Assembly: GCF_001029445.1 (NCBI RefSeq)
Contig: NZ_LDOT01000002.1
Coordinates: 645,977-709,976, forward strand
DNA: 64,000 nucleotides
Reading direction: 5' to 3'
Origin: Photobacterium aquae
Lineage (GTDB): Bacteria; Pseudomonadota; Gammaproteobacteria; Enterobacterales; Vibrionaceae
The notes beneath the pieces are model-generated. The model did not search any database. It had not been told where the DNA came from and saw only the letters and a list, made by a program, of their open reading frames with translations. The translations under genes and the position numbers were made by a program. Positions 18,539-31,203 of the stretch are shown here, piece after piece (position 1 is the first letter of the stretch; every line of letters begins with the position of its first letter).

Positions 18539-19411
18539 GTGAAGACTGAAAACAACCCGTTTGACGCTCTCATGCCACCAGCGATGGCGCACAAAGCCGA
18601 AGAAGTTGGTGTCTATAAAGCAACGAAGAACCCCCTACAATCCTTCTTCCTTGCTATCACTGCTGGCGTATTTATTTCAATCGCCTTTGTGTTCTATACG
18701 ACAGTCACCACCGGTGCTGGCGACATGCCATGGGGCATGGCCAAATTCGTCGGCGGTATGGCTTTCAGTCTAGGCCTTATTCTTGTTGTTATCTGCGGCG
18801 GTGAGCTTTTCACTTCATCAGTACTAACAACGGTTGCTCGTGCAAGTGGTCGTATTACGACACCTCAACTTTTGCGCAACTGGGTTGTCGTTTACTGCGG
18901 TAACTTTGTTGGCGCCACCTTCTTTGTCGCTTGCATTTGGATTGCCCAACAGCACATGGGTGCTAACGGTCAATGGGGCATCAACGCTATGAAAATTGCC
19001 CAGCACAAACTTCATCACAATTTCGCCCAAGCGGTCGTATTGGGTACGCTTTGTAACCTAATGGTGTGTCTGGCGACATGGATGACATTCTCATGTCGTT
19101 CTGCAACTGATAAAGTTATGGTAATGCTGCTGCCTGTTGCTATGTTTGTAGCTAGCGGTTTTGAGCACAGCATTGCAAATATGTTTATGATTCCGATGGG
19201 CATCGTTATCCACTCCTTCGCAACACCAGAGTTCTGGGCGATGACGGGTGTTGATCCATCGCAATTTGCTGATTTAACGGTAAGTCATTTCGTACTTAAC
19301 AACCTGATCCCAGTGACTATTGGTAATATCCTTGGCGGTGGCTTCCTGGTTGGTATGACTTATTGGATTATCCATCGCCGTCCGGAACTTAAAGGCCAAG
19401 GCCACCACTAA
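18539..19411 (+). CDS. focA: Formate channel FocA
   Basis: I choose the GTG at 18539 (AAGAG about nine bases upstream), because the protein then starts like E. coli FocA (short polar stretch, N-P-F-D, then A-E-E-V-G-V-Y-K-A-T-K). A TTG at 18491 would add 16 poorly conserved residues. The 290-residue product has six membrane helices of the formate/nitrite transporter family and moves formate in both directions across the inner membrane as a pentamer. It is followed 59 bases later by pflB, as in E. coli, and is probably co-transcribed with it. Confidence 0.95.
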   Translation: MKTENNPFDALMPPAMAHKAEEVGVYKATKNPLQSFFLAITAGVFISIAFVFYTTVTTGAGDMPWGMAKFVGGMAFSLGLILVVICGGELFTSSVLTTVARASGRITTPQLLRNWVVVYCGNFVGATFFVACIWIAQQHMGANGQWGINAMKIAQHKLHHNFAQAVVLGTLCNLMVCLATWMTFSCRSATDKVMVMLLPVAMFVASGFEHSIANMFMIPMGIVIHSFATPEFWAMTGVDPSQFADLTVSHFVLNNLIPVTIGNILGGGFLVGMTYWIIHRRPELKGQGHH

Positions 19412-19470
19412 GTTTACGACGTCGATAACACAATTATTTTTCTACTGACATAGAGATAGGTAGGTATACA

Positions 19471-21747
<2,277 letters not shown>

Positions 21748-21792
21748 TCTAGAGTCCTCAGTGAAACTGCCCTGCTGGCAGTAAATGATACT

Positions 21793-21821
21793 AAGCCGAT
21801 CGGAAACGATCGGCTTTTTTT
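21793..21821 (+). terminator. Terminator after pflB
   Basis: AAGCCGATCG / CGATCGGCTT, ten pairs with a GAAA tetraloop, is followed by a run of T. Confidence 0.92.
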
Positions 21822-22005
21822 ATACCTCTCCCCCATCCATTGCTCACACCTCTATCCACCACCATGGATAGGTATCGCCAAACCCCAAATTTGAAGCACG
21901 TAAAACGTAGTATCCTTACTTTTTTAGTGCGTTTTCCTCTACTTTGAGGGCTGTTTTTGTAATAAAATAACAATTAAAACACGCCCAAAGCGGAGAAGCG
22001 ATGTA

Positions 22006-22749
22006 ATGTCAGTAACAGGCCGAATCCACTCTTTTGAAACCTGCGGGACCGTCGATGGTCCGGGTATCCGTTTCATTGTCTTTATGCAAGGCTGCTTGAT
22101 GCGCTGCCAGTATTGCCACAACCGCGATACTTGGGACTTGCATGACGGGAAAGAAATCACCGTAGATGAACTGATGAAGGAAGCCACGTCTTACCGTCAC
22201 TTCATGAACGCTTCTGGCGGCGGTGTAACAGCATCTGGTGGCGAAGCCATGATGCAGCCCGAATTTGTTCGAGATTTCTTCCGTGCCGCACAGGCCCAAG
22301 GAATCCACACCTGCCTAGATACCAACGGTTACATCCGCAAGCACACTGAGGTCGTCGACGAAGTGCTGGATGCTGCCGATCTCGTCATGCTCGATCTGAA
22401 GCAACTGGATGACTCAATCCACCAGAACTTGGTCGGCGTGCCGAACAAACGCGTATTGGATTTTGCCCGTTACCTGCACCAGCGTGGCCAGAAAACCTGG
22501 ATCCGCTATGTTGTGGTGCCTGGCTTCACCGACGACGAGCGCTCCGCCCACCTGCTAGGCGAGTTCATCAAAGACATGGACAACATCGAGAAGGTCGAAC
22601 TGCTGCCGTATCACCAGCTCGGCGAGCACAAGTGGGAAGCCATGGGCTTTGACTACCCACTAACAGGCGTGAGCCCGCCATCCAAAGAAACTATGGAAAA
22701 AGTCAAAGAGATCATCAGCAGCTACACCAATGCCAAAGTGATGTTCTAA
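22006..22749 (+). CDS. pflA: Pyruvate formate-lyase activating enzyme (radical SAM)
   Basis: This 247-residue protein (E. coli PflA has 246) contains the radical-SAM iron-sulfur motif C30-x3-C34-x2-C37. It uses S-adenosylmethionine to place the radical on Gly733 of PflB. GGAG lies about ten bases before the ATG. It follows pflB after a terminator and a 258-base gap, so its expression is at least partly separate from pflB. Confidence 0.97.
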   Translation: MSVTGRIHSFETCGTVDGPGIRFIVFMQGCLMRCQYCHNRDTWDLHDGKEITVDELMKEATSYRHFMNASGGGVTASGGEAMMQPEFVRDFFRAAQAQGIHTCLDTNGYIRKHTEVVDEVLDAADLVMLDLKQLDDSIHQNLVGVPNKRVLDFARYLHQRGQKTWIRYVVVPGFTDDERSAHLLGEFIKDMDNIEKVELLPYHQLGEHKWEAMGFDYPLTGVSPPSKETMEKVKEIISSYTNAKVMF

Positions 22750-22766
22750 CCTCCATACCCCGATCC

Positions 22767-22792
22767 AAAAGGAGAGCCAACGCTCTCCTTTT
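22767..22792 (+). terminator. Terminator after pflA
   Basis: AAAAGGAGAGC / GCTCTCCTTTT, eleven pairs with loop CAAC, lies 17 bases after the stop. Confidence 0.88.
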
Positions 22793-22951
22793 ACTCTCTC
22801 ACTGAATAACAACCACTTCCGAGAACTTAAGCTTTCAAATTCACTTCTCCCATCAACCACAGATTGACGTGGCTATTGATTAAAGACAAAATCACCGCAC
22901 TTATCTCGGAAATTCGCTATATACGCATAATAAAATTATGGTATAAACCAA

Positions 22952-22967
22952 AAGCAAACGATTGCGC
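22952..22967 (+). promoter_or_regulatory. PurR-like operator upstream of fhs
   Basis: AAGCAAACGATTGCGC matches the PurR pattern ANGCAANCGNTTNCNT at all defined positions but the last. It lies about 60 bases before the fhs start. PurR controls purine and one-carbon genes, and 10-formyl-tetrahydrofolate is the formyl donor for purine synthesis, so control of fhs by PurR makes sense. Confidence 0.6.
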
Positions 22968-23028
22968 CAACTGAATTTAATGATTTCCGCAATATTTTAC
23001 ATGATACGCAGCGAGGTTATTGTGCACC

Positions 23029-24783
23029 ATGAAAAGTGATATTGAGATTTGCCGTGATACCACATTAACCCCTATCGAGACTATCGCCCAACAGGCAGGC
23101 CTACTGGCCGAGGACTTGACGCCACAAGGTACCCTCAAAGCCAAGGTCAAACCAGCCGTACTCAAGCGCCTGGCCGATCGCCAAGAAGGCAAACTGATCG
23201 TCGTCACCGCAATTACGCCGACACCGCTTGGCGAAGGCAAGACAGTAACCACCATCGGTTTGGCCCAAGGGCTGGCTAAAATTAATCGCTCCGTCATAGC
23301 TTGTATCCGCCAGCCATCGATGGGACCGGTATTCGGCGTGAAAGGCGGTGCCGCTGGCGGCGGCTACAGCCAAGTTGCGCCGATGGAGAAACTCAACCTC
23401 CACCTAACGGGCGATATCCATGCTGTTACGGCCGCCCATAACCTTGCCGCTGCCGCACTGGATGCGCGCCTCTACCATGAACAGCGCCACGGCTATGAAG
23501 CCTTCAGCGAAAAAACGGGACTAAAAGCCCTGCGCATCGATATCAACCGTATCGTCTGGAAGCGAGTCATGGATCATAATGATCGTGCCCTACGGATGAT
23601 CACTGTCGGCAAAAACGAGCCCGGCAAAGATATCAACGGAATCGAACGTGAGGACGGCTTTGAGATCTCGGCGGCCTCCGAGCTGATGGCCATTCTGGCC
23701 CTGTCGCATGATCTGGCTGACATGCGCCAGCGCATCGGTCGTGTCGTACTGGCTTATGATCTTGACGGCAACCCTGTCACTGCCGAGGATCTGCAAGTAG
23801 CAGGGGCGATGGCTGTCACCATGTGCGAGGCTATCGAGCCGACCCTGATGCAAACGCTCGAAGGGGTACCGACGCTGATCCATGCCGGCCCATTTGCCAA
23901 TATTGCCCACGGCAACTCATCGATCATTGCCGATCGTATTGCCCTGAAGCTGGCCGATTTCACCGTCACCGAAGGCGGCTTTGGCTCGGATATGGGCTTT
24001 GAGAAAGCCTGTAACATCAAGGCCCAGCAAGCCGGTCGCGGACCGGACTGTGCCGTTGTCGTTGCCACCCTGCGCGGCCTAAAAGCCAACTCGGGTCTCT
24101 ACGATCTTCGCCCGGGACAAGCACTACCAGATGCGATCTTCGAACCTGACAGCAAAGCTCTGGATGCCGGTTTTGCCAATCTAAAATGGCACATCAACAA
24201 TGCCGCCCGCTATGGGGTACCTGTTGTAGTGGCGATCAACCGCTTCCCGCAGGATACAGAACAAGAACTGACGACCCTAAAGCGCATGATTGAAGGCGAG
24301 CAATTTGCTACCCCTGTAGAGGTGGCAATTAGCGAGGCCTTTGGCAAGGGTGGCGAAGGGGCCGTAGAGCTGGCCGACGCTGTCGTTCGTGCCTGCCAGC
24401 AACCCGCCAACTTCAAGCCGCTCTATAACCTATCACAAACGCTGGAAGAGAAGCTGATGACCGTTGCCGAAGTCGGCTACGGCGGCCGAGGGGTCGAACT
24501 CTCCGAACTTGCCAAGCAGCAACTTGCCCAGTTCAAGGCTCAAGGCCACGACAACCTTGCGGTTTGTATGGCCAAGACCCCCCTTTCCATCAGCCATGAC
24601 CCGGCCCAGAAAGGGGCTCCTCGCGATTTCATCGTTCCGATCCGCGAGCTCAAACTCTGCGCTGGGGCCGGTTTCGTCTATGCCCTATGCGGCAACGTAA
24701 TGACGATGCCTGGATTACCTGAAAAGCCGGCTTATCTGGCTCTGGATTTGGACGAAGACGGCAATATTATTGGCCTAAGCTAA
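23029..24783 (+). CDS. fhs: Formate-tetrahydrofolate ligase
   Basis: I take the ATG at 23029; a TTG at 23020 in the same frame is possible (GAGG at 23013 is twelve bases from the ATG and only three from the TTG). The 584-residue product has the family's nucleotide-binding motif T-P-L-G-E-G-K-T near residue 66 and the signature [12 protein letters not shown]. It joins formate to tetrahydrofolate at the cost of ATP, giving 10-formyl-THF for purines and formyl-Met-tRNA. E. coli lacks this gene. Its place beside pflBA suggests that formate from PflB feeds one-carbon metabolism. Confidence 0.96.
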   Translation: MKSDIEICRDTTLTPIETIAQQAGLLAEDLTPQGTLKAKVKPAVLKRLADRQEGKLIVVTAITPTPLGEGKTVTTIGLAQGLAKINRSVIACIRQPSMGPVFGVKGGAAGGGYSQVAPMEKLNLHLTGDIHAVTAAHNLAAAALDARLYHEQRHGYEAFSEKTGLKALRIDINRIVWKRVMDHNDRALRMITVGKNEPGKDINGIEREDGFEISAASELMAILALSHDLADMRQRIGRVVLAYDLDGNPVTAEDLQVAGAMAVTMCEAIEPTLMQTLEGVPTLIHAGPFANIAHGNSSIIADRIALKLADFTVTEGGFGSDMGFEKACNIKAQQAGRGPDCAVVVATLRGLKANSGLYDLRPGQALPDAIFEPDSKALDAGFANLKWHINNAARYGVPVVVAINRFPQDTEQELTTLKRMIEGEQFATPVEVAISEAFGKGGEGAVELADAVVRACQQPANFKPLYNLSQTLEEKLMTVAEVGYGGRGVELSELAKQQLAQFKAQGHDNLAVCMAKTPLSISHDPAQKGAPRDFIVPIRELKLCAGAGFVYALCGNVMTMPGLPEKPAYLALDLDEDGNIIGLS

Positions 24784-24811
24784 AACACGCGTTACCACGC
24801 ATCGATAACGT

Positions 24812-24841
24812 AAAAAAAACGCCAGCGACTGCTGGCGTTTT
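24812..24841. terminator. Bidirectional terminator between fhs and nupC
   Basis: AAAACGCCAGC / GCTGGCGTTTT with loop GACT lies between the two convergent genes, with A and T tracts on both sides. Confidence 0.92.
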
Positions 24842-24856
24842 CTCTATCTAAAACAA

Positions 24857-26110
24857 TTACAAGGCGAGGCTGATAAACAATCCTGCCACCGTCGCGTTGA
24901 GCAAGTTGGCGAGGGTTGCCGCCACCAACGAGCGTACGCCCAGAGTGGCTATCTCATGATAACGGTTCGGTGCCATCATCCCCATACTGCCCAGCATCAC
25001 CGCAATCGAACCAAAGTTCGCAAAGCCACACAACGCAAACGCAATAATCGCTTCCACGCGAGGCTCTAGCGCCCCACTGGTAATCAATGGTGCCAACTGA
25101 GAGAAGGCGACAAACTCGTTGATGGTCGTTTTGGTACCGAAAATCACCGCCATTTGCTGTGCGGCGTCAAAATCCCAAATCCCGGCCATATAGGCAAATG
25201 GCAAGAACAAGTAGCCGAAGACCAAATCAAGGCTCAATTGCGGCATCCCGAACCAACCGCCAACCAGTGATAGCATCCCGTTGATCATTGCAATAAGGCC
25301 AACGAATGCCAGCAACATCGCACCGATATTCAGTGCCACCCGCATTCCCTGTGTCGCCCCCTGAGCGGCGGCATCAATGGCATTGGCCGGACGATCCTCA
25401 TCTTCGCTATTATCGCCGGTACATGTGCTGGTATCTTCAGTCTCTGGAATCATCAGCTTGGCCATCATCAGGCCAGCCGGTGCTGCCATAAACGACGCGG
25501 CCAGAAGATACTCTAGCGGGATCCCCATCTGGGCATACCCCACCAGTACCGAACCCGCTACCGATGCCATGCCACCAACCATCACCGCAAACAACTGCGA
25601 GCGGGTCATGGTCGACAGATAAGGTCGGATCGTCAGAGGCGCTTCGGAAATACCCAAAAAGATATTGGCAGTAGCCGAGATCGACTCCGGGCGACTTGTA
25701 TCTAGCAGGCGAGACAGTGCTCGGCCAAGGGTATTAACAATGAACTGCATGATACCCAGATAATAAAGCACCGAGACCAATGCGGAAAAGAACACCACAA
25801 CCGGCAGTACCCGCAGGGCTAACACAAAACCGCCGCCACCGAACAGTTCGAACATACGGTCAGAGACCAAACCGCCAAAGAGGAAACTGATCCCGTCATG
25901 GCTGTAATTGATCACTTGCTGGACACTGTCAGAAAATGAGGATAGGGCTTCACGGCCAAACGGGCTATACAGCACAATCGCGGCAAACGTCATTTGGATG
26001 GCCAAAGCCCCGAAAACGGTACGCCAATTAATACGATTACGTCGCTCGGAGAGCAGGAAAGCCAAAGCGATCAGTAGCACAACACCGATCAGGCTAGAAA
26101 GAACTTGCAT
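24857..26110 (-). CDS. nupC: NupC-family concentrative nucleoside transporter
   Basis: This 417-residue inner-membrane protein has about ten hydrophobic segments and the CNT-family motifs S-E-A-P-L-T-I-R-P-Y and T-K-T-T-I-N-E-F-V-A-F. CNT transporters import nucleosides with sodium or protons. An acidic, serine-rich cytoplasmic loop lies near residues 225-240. Which nucleosides it prefers cannot be told from sequence. It has an unusually long, hairpin-rich upstream region (see 26111-26825). Confidence 0.93.
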   Translation of the reverse strand: MQVLSSLIGVVLLIALAFLLSERRNRINWRTVFGALAIQMTFAAIVLYSPFGREALSSFSDSVQQVINYSHDGISFLFGGLVSDRMFELFGGGGFVLALRVLPVVVFFSALVSVLYYLGIMQFIVNTLGRALSRLLDTSRPESISATANIFLGISEAPLTIRPYLSTMTRSQLFAVMVGGMASVAGSVLVGYAQMGIPLEYLLAASFMAAPAGLMMAKLMIPETEDTSTCTGDNSEDEDRPANAIDAAAQGATQGMRVALNIGAMLLAFVGLIAMINGMLSLVGGWFGMPQLSLDLVFGYLFLPFAYMAGIWDFDAAQQMAVIFGTKTTINEFVAFSQLAPLITSGALEPRVEAIIAFALCGFANFGSIAVMLGSMGMMAPNRYHEIATLGVRSLVAATLANLLNATVAGLFISLAL

Positions 26111-26825
26111 AGATTACTCATAAAAACAATTAGGCGTACTGTCTCCAGCCCTTTGCTATCACAACAGGCTATCGATCAAATCAAAGCACCGGAAATACAA
26201 CCTAGGTACACTTCAGCCTGCAATAAAACAGGCACCCAATGCACTCGTTTTCCTTCTGCTTTGAATCCTTGCTTCCCAGCAGCATTTTGTTCGTATGAAT
26301 GAAAAAAACGGGGATTCTCGCGCAATTTGCGAGTGGGCACGAAATATTCGTGCAATATTAGCGGAAGGAGAGTAAGGACTCCGCCCGGTAAGTGCAAGAT
26401 ACCCCGCACCAACCGCAGAAAAAAACACCATATCGTTTGTTTGTTACCGCAAATATCCCTATCATCGCAGGCTCGAGGTGCAACAACGGCTGTTATCGCC
26501 ATCATCGGCACGCCATTCCAACCTCATCCTGAAAGCACAATTGCGCCTTTTCTCGCGTTAAAAAAGCCAGTCCCCCCACCCAATAAAACTGGCACTAGCA
26601 TTTCGTGCCTCATAACAGATAACCCTACCCGTAGCAAGCATAATCCCATGTAATAACTATGGGTAATAGATTGCTAGAGCCACTAATGCCTGCACTTCTG
26701 GACAGAGTTTGTCCGATTAGTGTTTTTTGGCAAAAAAGAGTCGGCAAGTCGTAACCAGATCAATTTTTTTTGTAACCAACCTGCTAATCTCAATCCAGCT
26801 CAATAAATATTAAAGGCCTATCATT
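26111..26825. other. Long structured region between nupC and yfbU
   Basis: These 715 bases separate divergent nupC and yfbU; I see no convincing gene. Several hairpins cluster at 26311-26390: CTCGC/GCGAG at about 26318-26333, a seven-pair stem GCACGAA-ATA-TTCGTGC at 26337-26353, and GGAG/CTCC near 26364-26380. On the minus strand the first of these is followed by AATCCCCG and a T run, like a terminator or attenuator in the nupC leader. A small RNA is an alternative. The part from about 26400 to 26825 shows nothing I recognise. Confidence 0.4.
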
Positions 26826-27326
26826 ATGGAAATGACAAACGCGCAACGCCTGATCCTCTCTAACCAGTACTACCTGATGTCAAAACTGACACCGGAAAAT
26901 GCAGAAAAGTACCGTCGCCTTCAAACAATCGTGGAACGCGGATACGGACTACAAATGCGCGAGCTCGCCAAAGATTTCGGCGACCTGCCTGAGCAAGATT
27001 GCCGCCAGGTTATCGACTTTATGGAAATGTACCACGCGATGCAGGAATCCTACAAAATGCTGGATGCCGACAAGCAACAGCAAGTTGACCAGCGCCGCCT
27101 GAACTTCCTTGGCTTTGATGCCGCAACCGAAGCCCAGCTAGTACACTACGTTCGCTTCCTGACTGAAGACGAAGGGCTGTACCCACAATTCGACAAGACT
27201 GAGCACATGTTCAACAGCCAGGTACCGATGCTGGACAAATACCGTCGCATGCTGCAAACATGGCGCAACTGCCCGCGCCAGTATCACTTGTCAGTCAGCG
27301 AAATTCAGCAGATTATGAATGCTTAA
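26826..27326 (+). CDS. yfbU: YfbU family protein
   Basis: This 166-residue soluble, helical and charged protein closely fits the YfbU family of gammaproteobacteria (E. coli 164 residues), with the N-terminal [12 protein letters not shown] and the R-Y-R-x-L-Q-like second helix. Its function is not established. In E. coli yfbU lies near ackA-pta and yfbV, both found about 10 kb further on in this window, so partial synteny is kept. A strong terminator follows. Confidence 0.95.
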   Translation: MEMTNAQRLILSNQYYLMSKLTPENAEKYRRLQTIVERGYGLQMRELAKDFGDLPEQDCRQVIDFMEMYHAMQESYKMLDADKQQQVDQRRLNFLGFDAATEAQLVHYVRFLTEDEGLYPQFDKTEHMFNSQVPMLDKYRRMLQTWRNCPRQYHLSVSEIQQIMNA

Positions 27327-27346
27327 TTTGCATTTGGCCAAAGCCC

Positions 27347-27372
27347 AAACCGGTGCATAGCACCGGTTTTTT
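27347..27372 (+). terminator. Terminator after yfbU
   Basis: AAACCGGTGC / GCACCGGTTT with loop ATA is followed by more T. Confidence 0.9.
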
Positions 27373-27574
27373 ATTTGCCCAATACCAATAACAAAAATGT
27401 GATCCCTCACGATAAAAACAAAAATACAGAGTCAAAAATGACCCATCAAAAGAATCACTTGTCGTAAAAAGCGACTAAATCATCAATAATTTGATACGAT
27501 CGAATTCCTACTCTCTGTTATCCCACACTTTTGGTTAGTATATACAAGCCCTATCCCTGTCTGGCGACTTGAAC

Positions 27575-28840
27575 ATGATACGATTTCTGCTGATTGCCGT
27601 GTGTTTCCTATCGGCTTCTTGTTTTGCCAAGCCTAACAACCAACTGATCGTCCTGACGACTTTTACCCTAGAATCGCTTCAGCCACTGTTGGCAAAATTC
27701 AAGGAAGAGCATCCCTCTATGACCTTCACGATCCTCCACCGACGTGAGGTCGCGGGGCTCAGGCTCCTCGAACAAAACGACCATGACATCGATATTGTCA
27801 TTTCGTCGTCACCTTCGCTATTCAATTACCTCAGCGAACAAAACAGCCTGATGCCGCTTAACGCGCTCAATTACGACTCGGCTTTCCAGCGCCAGCGCTT
27901 CATGCAGCAAACGCTAGAGAACGTAGCCGTATTCGGCTATTCCGGTTACGGGCTGATGTGGAACGAAGACTACCTTGCCAAACACAATATCAAGGCCCCA
28001 GACTCTTGGGAGAGCCTGACCGACCCGCAGTACTTCCGTCATTTAGTCATGAGCAGCCCTGCACGATCTGGGACAACCCACATCATGGTCGAAAATATCC
28101 TCCAACAGCACGGCTGGAAAAAAGGCTGGCAACTACTGCTGCAGATCGGCGGCAACCTGTCATCTGTTTCAGCCCGCAGCTACGGGGTTAGCGACACTAT
28201 CTCCCGCGGCTTGGCCGGGATTGGCCCGATCATCGATAGTTATGCCTACAGACGTCAGGAGCACTTCCCGTTTATCGGCTTCCAGTACCAGCCAAACAGC
28301 CCATTGATGCCGAGCTATGTTGCTGCCGTTAATAACATCAACCCGGCGGCACACAGCATTGAGTTCATCCGTTTTCTGCTTTCTGATCAGGTGCAGCATA
28401 CCCTGTCCAGCAGTAGCATGAACAAATATGCCTTGAAGCAGAACATGACCCAGCCGTTTGACGTCTCTCAGCTCAACTACCAGCTGATGCACCAACGGGG
28501 GATGATGGTCAAACAACTGTTTGAACAGACAATCAACCAACAGCTTATCCGGCTCAATCAAGCATGGCAGCTCATCAACGAGGTCAAGCGCCTACCGCAC
28601 CTGAACAATGCTGAAATGCGCCAGCTTAATCTGGCCATCAAGCTTGCCAGTACACCGCCAGTCACTGAGTCTCAAGCCCAAGACCCGCACCTACTCGCCG
28701 TTCTGACGATGGATCGTAACGACCTCACCACGGTGAAATACGCCAACCACTGGCGCCAATTGATGGGCGAACAACTTGAGCAGTCGATCGCCCTGTGCGA
28801 ACGGTTGATCGAGCAATATGAAAATAGGCGTAAAAACTGA
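27575..28840 (+). CDS. pgtC: PgtC-like periplasmic binding protein of a phosphoglycerate-sensing system
   Basis: This 421-residue exported protein has a signal peptide of about 20 residues (from ATG 27575; a TTG at 27569 is in frame) and an iron/thiamine/phosphonate-type SBP fold, with I-D-I-V-I-S-S-S-P near residue 68 and a W-E-S-L-T-D-P block. In Salmonella, PgtC works with PgtB and PgtA to induce the PgtP phosphoglycerate transporter. Here it overlaps pgtB by one base and the order is pgtC-pgtB-pgtA, one operon. No pgtP is in the window. The family assignment rests mainly on this gene order. Confidence 0.8.
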   Translation: MIRFLLIAVCFLSASCFAKPNNQLIVLTTFTLESLQPLLAKFKEEHPSMTFTILHRREVAGLRLLEQNDHDIDIVISSSPSLFNYLSEQNSLMPLNALNYDSAFQRQRFMQQTLENVAVFGYSGYGLMWNEDYLAKHNIKAPDSWESLTDPQYFRHLVMSSPARSGTTHIMVENILQQHGWKKGWQLLLQIGGNLSSVSARSYGVSDTISRGLAGIGPIIDSYAYRRQEHFPFIGFQYQPNSPLMPSYVAAVNNINPAAHSIEFIRFLLSDQVQHTLSSSSMNKYALKQNMTQPFDVSQLNYQLMHQRGMMVKQLFEQTINQQLIRLNQAWQLINEVKRLPHLNNAEMRQLNLAIKLASTPPVTESQAQDPHLLAVLTMDRNDLTTVKYANHWRQLMGEQLEQSIALCERLIEQYENRRKN

Positions 28841-31203
28841 TGCTATTGCGCAATACCATCGGCAACCGCCTAATTGGTGCCATCACTTTCATGGCCTTCC
28901 TCAACATCTGCGTCAGTGTCATTGCGATTGCCAACTGGGAAAGCCTCGATGGCCAAATCCAGACCATGGTCAGCAAAAATATGCCCACCCTACAGGCCAG
29001 CTACCAGCTCGAACGAAATACCGCTGGGCTGCAGGCGGCACTCAACCTGCTGAGCAACAATACCGATCCGATCATGCATGCGGATCTCAAACAAAATATT
29101 CTCGAAAAACTCGATCGCATCAATGCGGCCATTGATCTGACCGCGACGCTCGAATCATACCCGGCGATCAAACACGAAAACCAAACTTTGCAGCAAGATA
29201 TCAAGGTCTATGCCGACTTGCTCTACCAACGCAACACCCACCTGTTTGTTCTGGCACAAACTGAAAACAACATCAAATGGCTCCATCAGGATCTCATTGA
29301 CGAACTGACGCCAATTCGCCAGGAAGTCGAATGGCAACTCACCCGCATGCTGCCCAATGCGGTGGTATCGAGCACAGTCAATGATGTGATGACCGAGTTC
29401 TCGCTGATCCAAGCCATCACCGTCAAGGAGAACGAGCTCCACCAGTTGGTGCAAGAAATCATCCTTCAGCGCAAAGATCGGGATATCGGCAACGCTTTCT
29501 ATTTCATCGGCTACAAGACCCAAGAAGTCAGTAGGATGAGCCAGAAGCTGAGTCACTATTCATCGACTGCGTCTTACCGCCAACTTTTGGATGAGCTGAT
29601 CACTCTCGTGGAACCCGGAGGCCAACTCGAAACCCAGTTGGTGCGCGACAATGCGTTGTATAACCAGATCCGTTCCTACGAAGAAAAAATACAGTCTCTA
29701 TTGGGCCATCAGGAAGCTTTGACCCAGACGATGGTTGAGCATGAGGATGCCTCACTGCAGGCCCTCAACGAAAAAACGCGTCAATCAATCAACATCAGTA
29801 ACCTGATTTTGTTTGGAATGATGATTGTCACCCTATTCCTGTCGGTCATGCTGTCGATCTACCTCGTTGGCAAAGGAATCGTGAAGCGTCTCAACCTGTT
29901 GTCGCAGGATTTGTACGCGGTGGCCAACAACCAGCACAATGCCGAAATCCAAGTCAGCGGCGACGACGAAATTGGCCTGCTGGGTGACAACCTACGCCAA
30001 TTCTGCCGCCAAATGCAGGAAATGCAGCAGAGCAATGCCCTCAACCTGATCAACAACACTCAGGCCAGTATCATCACCTCTGATCTCAATGGCAGAATAG
30101 AGTCGGTCAACCCAAGCGCCCAGAGTCTGTTTGCCCATGTCGAGCTCCCCCACACTCTCGCATTCTGGGAGCTATTCAGCCTCGCCATGCAACCCCGACT
30201 GCAATCTCTATTTGCCGCCGGTAGCCCGCTCTACCAACCACATGGCTGTAACCTGACGATCAAACAACCCAAAGGCGAAGACGACAACTTATACCTGCGC
30301 CTCGACTTCCGTTTGTTCAGTCAGGGACAAAAGGAAAAGGTCATCATAACCATGACTGACATTACCGAGCAGGAAAATGCTGCCCGCTGGCTGGAAAAAA
30401 TGGTCAGGGAAAAAACCCACTCATTAACAACCCGAAACCGCCAACTGCACGAAGAAATCGAAGATCGCAAGCGCATTGAACTGGATCTGCGAGACACCCA
30501 AGACGAGCTGATCCAAGCCGCCAAAATGGCCGTGGTCGGGCAGACCATGACGTCGCTGGCCCATGAGCTGAACCAACCGCTGTCCGCGATCTCGACCCAT
30601 ATCTTCACCGCCAAACTGGCCTTGGAGAAATCAAGAACAGACCAGTTGCCTGCCAGTTTGGAGAAAATTGATAATCTGACTTCTCGCATGAGTCGGATTA
30701 TCAGTAGCCTGAAAAGTTTCTCCAAGAAACAGGGAGCTGACAAGCGACTACACCGAATCGATATCGAAGCGTCACTGCAGCAGGCCATGATGATTGTCGA
30801 AAGCCGAGCCAAGGTCCAGCAAACGACCATCCACAATGAGCTTGAAAGCGGGCTCTACTGCATCGCCGATCAGGTCCAGTTCGAACAGATTTTGGTGAAC
30901 TTGCTGGTAAATAGCTGCGACGCCGTCGCAGGTAGCGATGCCCGCCAGATCACCATTCATTCTCTTGATGCCGAGGCCGGGCACGTCCGCCTCGCCGTCA
31001 GTGATAGCGGCGACGGATTTGCCGCCGAAATTATGGAAAAACTCTTTGTTCCATTTACCACAACGAAAGAGGTGGGGCTTGGCCTTGGGCTGAGTATCTG
31101 CCGATCGATAATGAACCGCTTTGACGGCGAGATCTATCTTGCCTCCAATCTACAAGGCGGGGCTATGGTCGTGTTGGAGTTGAAAAACGATGATAATGAA
31201 TAA
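28840..31203 (+). CDS. pgtB: PgtB-like sensor histidine kinase
   Basis: This 787-residue membrane kinase has a helix near residues 10-30, a long periplasmic helical domain (about residues 35-315), a second helix near 322-345, a HAMP segment, a PAS-like region (about 400-510) and a kinase core. The phospho-acceptor is H575 in L-A-H-E-L-N-Q-P. Asn, D-S-G-D-G-F and G-L-G-L-G-L boxes of the ATPase domain follow. In Salmonella, PgtB together with PgtC signals external phosphoglycerates to PgtA. It overlaps pgtA by 14 bases. Confidence 0.85.
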   Translation: MLLRNTIGNRLIGAITFMAFLNICVSVIAIANWESLDGQIQTMVSKNMPTLQASYQLERNTAGLQAALNLLSNNTDPIMHADLKQNILEKLDRINAAIDLTATLESYPAIKHENQTLQQDIKVYADLLYQRNTHLFVLAQTENNIKWLHQDLIDELTPIRQEVEWQLTRMLPNAVVSSTVNDVMTEFSLIQAITVKENELHQLVQEIILQRKDRDIGNAFYFIGYKTQEVSRMSQKLSHYSSTASYRQLLDELITLVEPGGQLETQLVRDNALYNQIRSYEEKIQSLLGHQEALTQTMVEHEDASLQALNEKTRQSINISNLILFGMMIVTLFLSVMLSIYLVGKGIVKRLNLLSQDLYAVANNQHNAEIQVSGDDEIGLLGDNLRQFCRQMQEMQQSNALNLINNTQASIITSDLNGRIESVNPSAQSLFAHVELPHTLAFWELFSLAMQPRLQSLFAAGSPLYQPHGCNLTIKQPKGEDDNLYLRLDFRLFSQGQKEKVIITMTDITEQENAARWLEKMVREKTHSLTTRNRQLHEEIEDRKRIELDLRDTQDELIQAAKMAVVGQTMTSLAHELNQPLSAISTHIFTAKLALEKSRTDQLPASLEKIDNLTSRMSRIISSLKSFSKKQGADKRLHRIDIEASLQQAMMIVESRAKVQQTTIHNELESGLYCIADQVQFEQILVNLLVNSCDAVAGSDARQITIHSLDAEAGHVRLAVSDSGDGFAAEIMEKLFVPFTTTKEVGLGLGLSICRSIMNRFDGEIYLASNLQGGAMVVLELKNDDNE

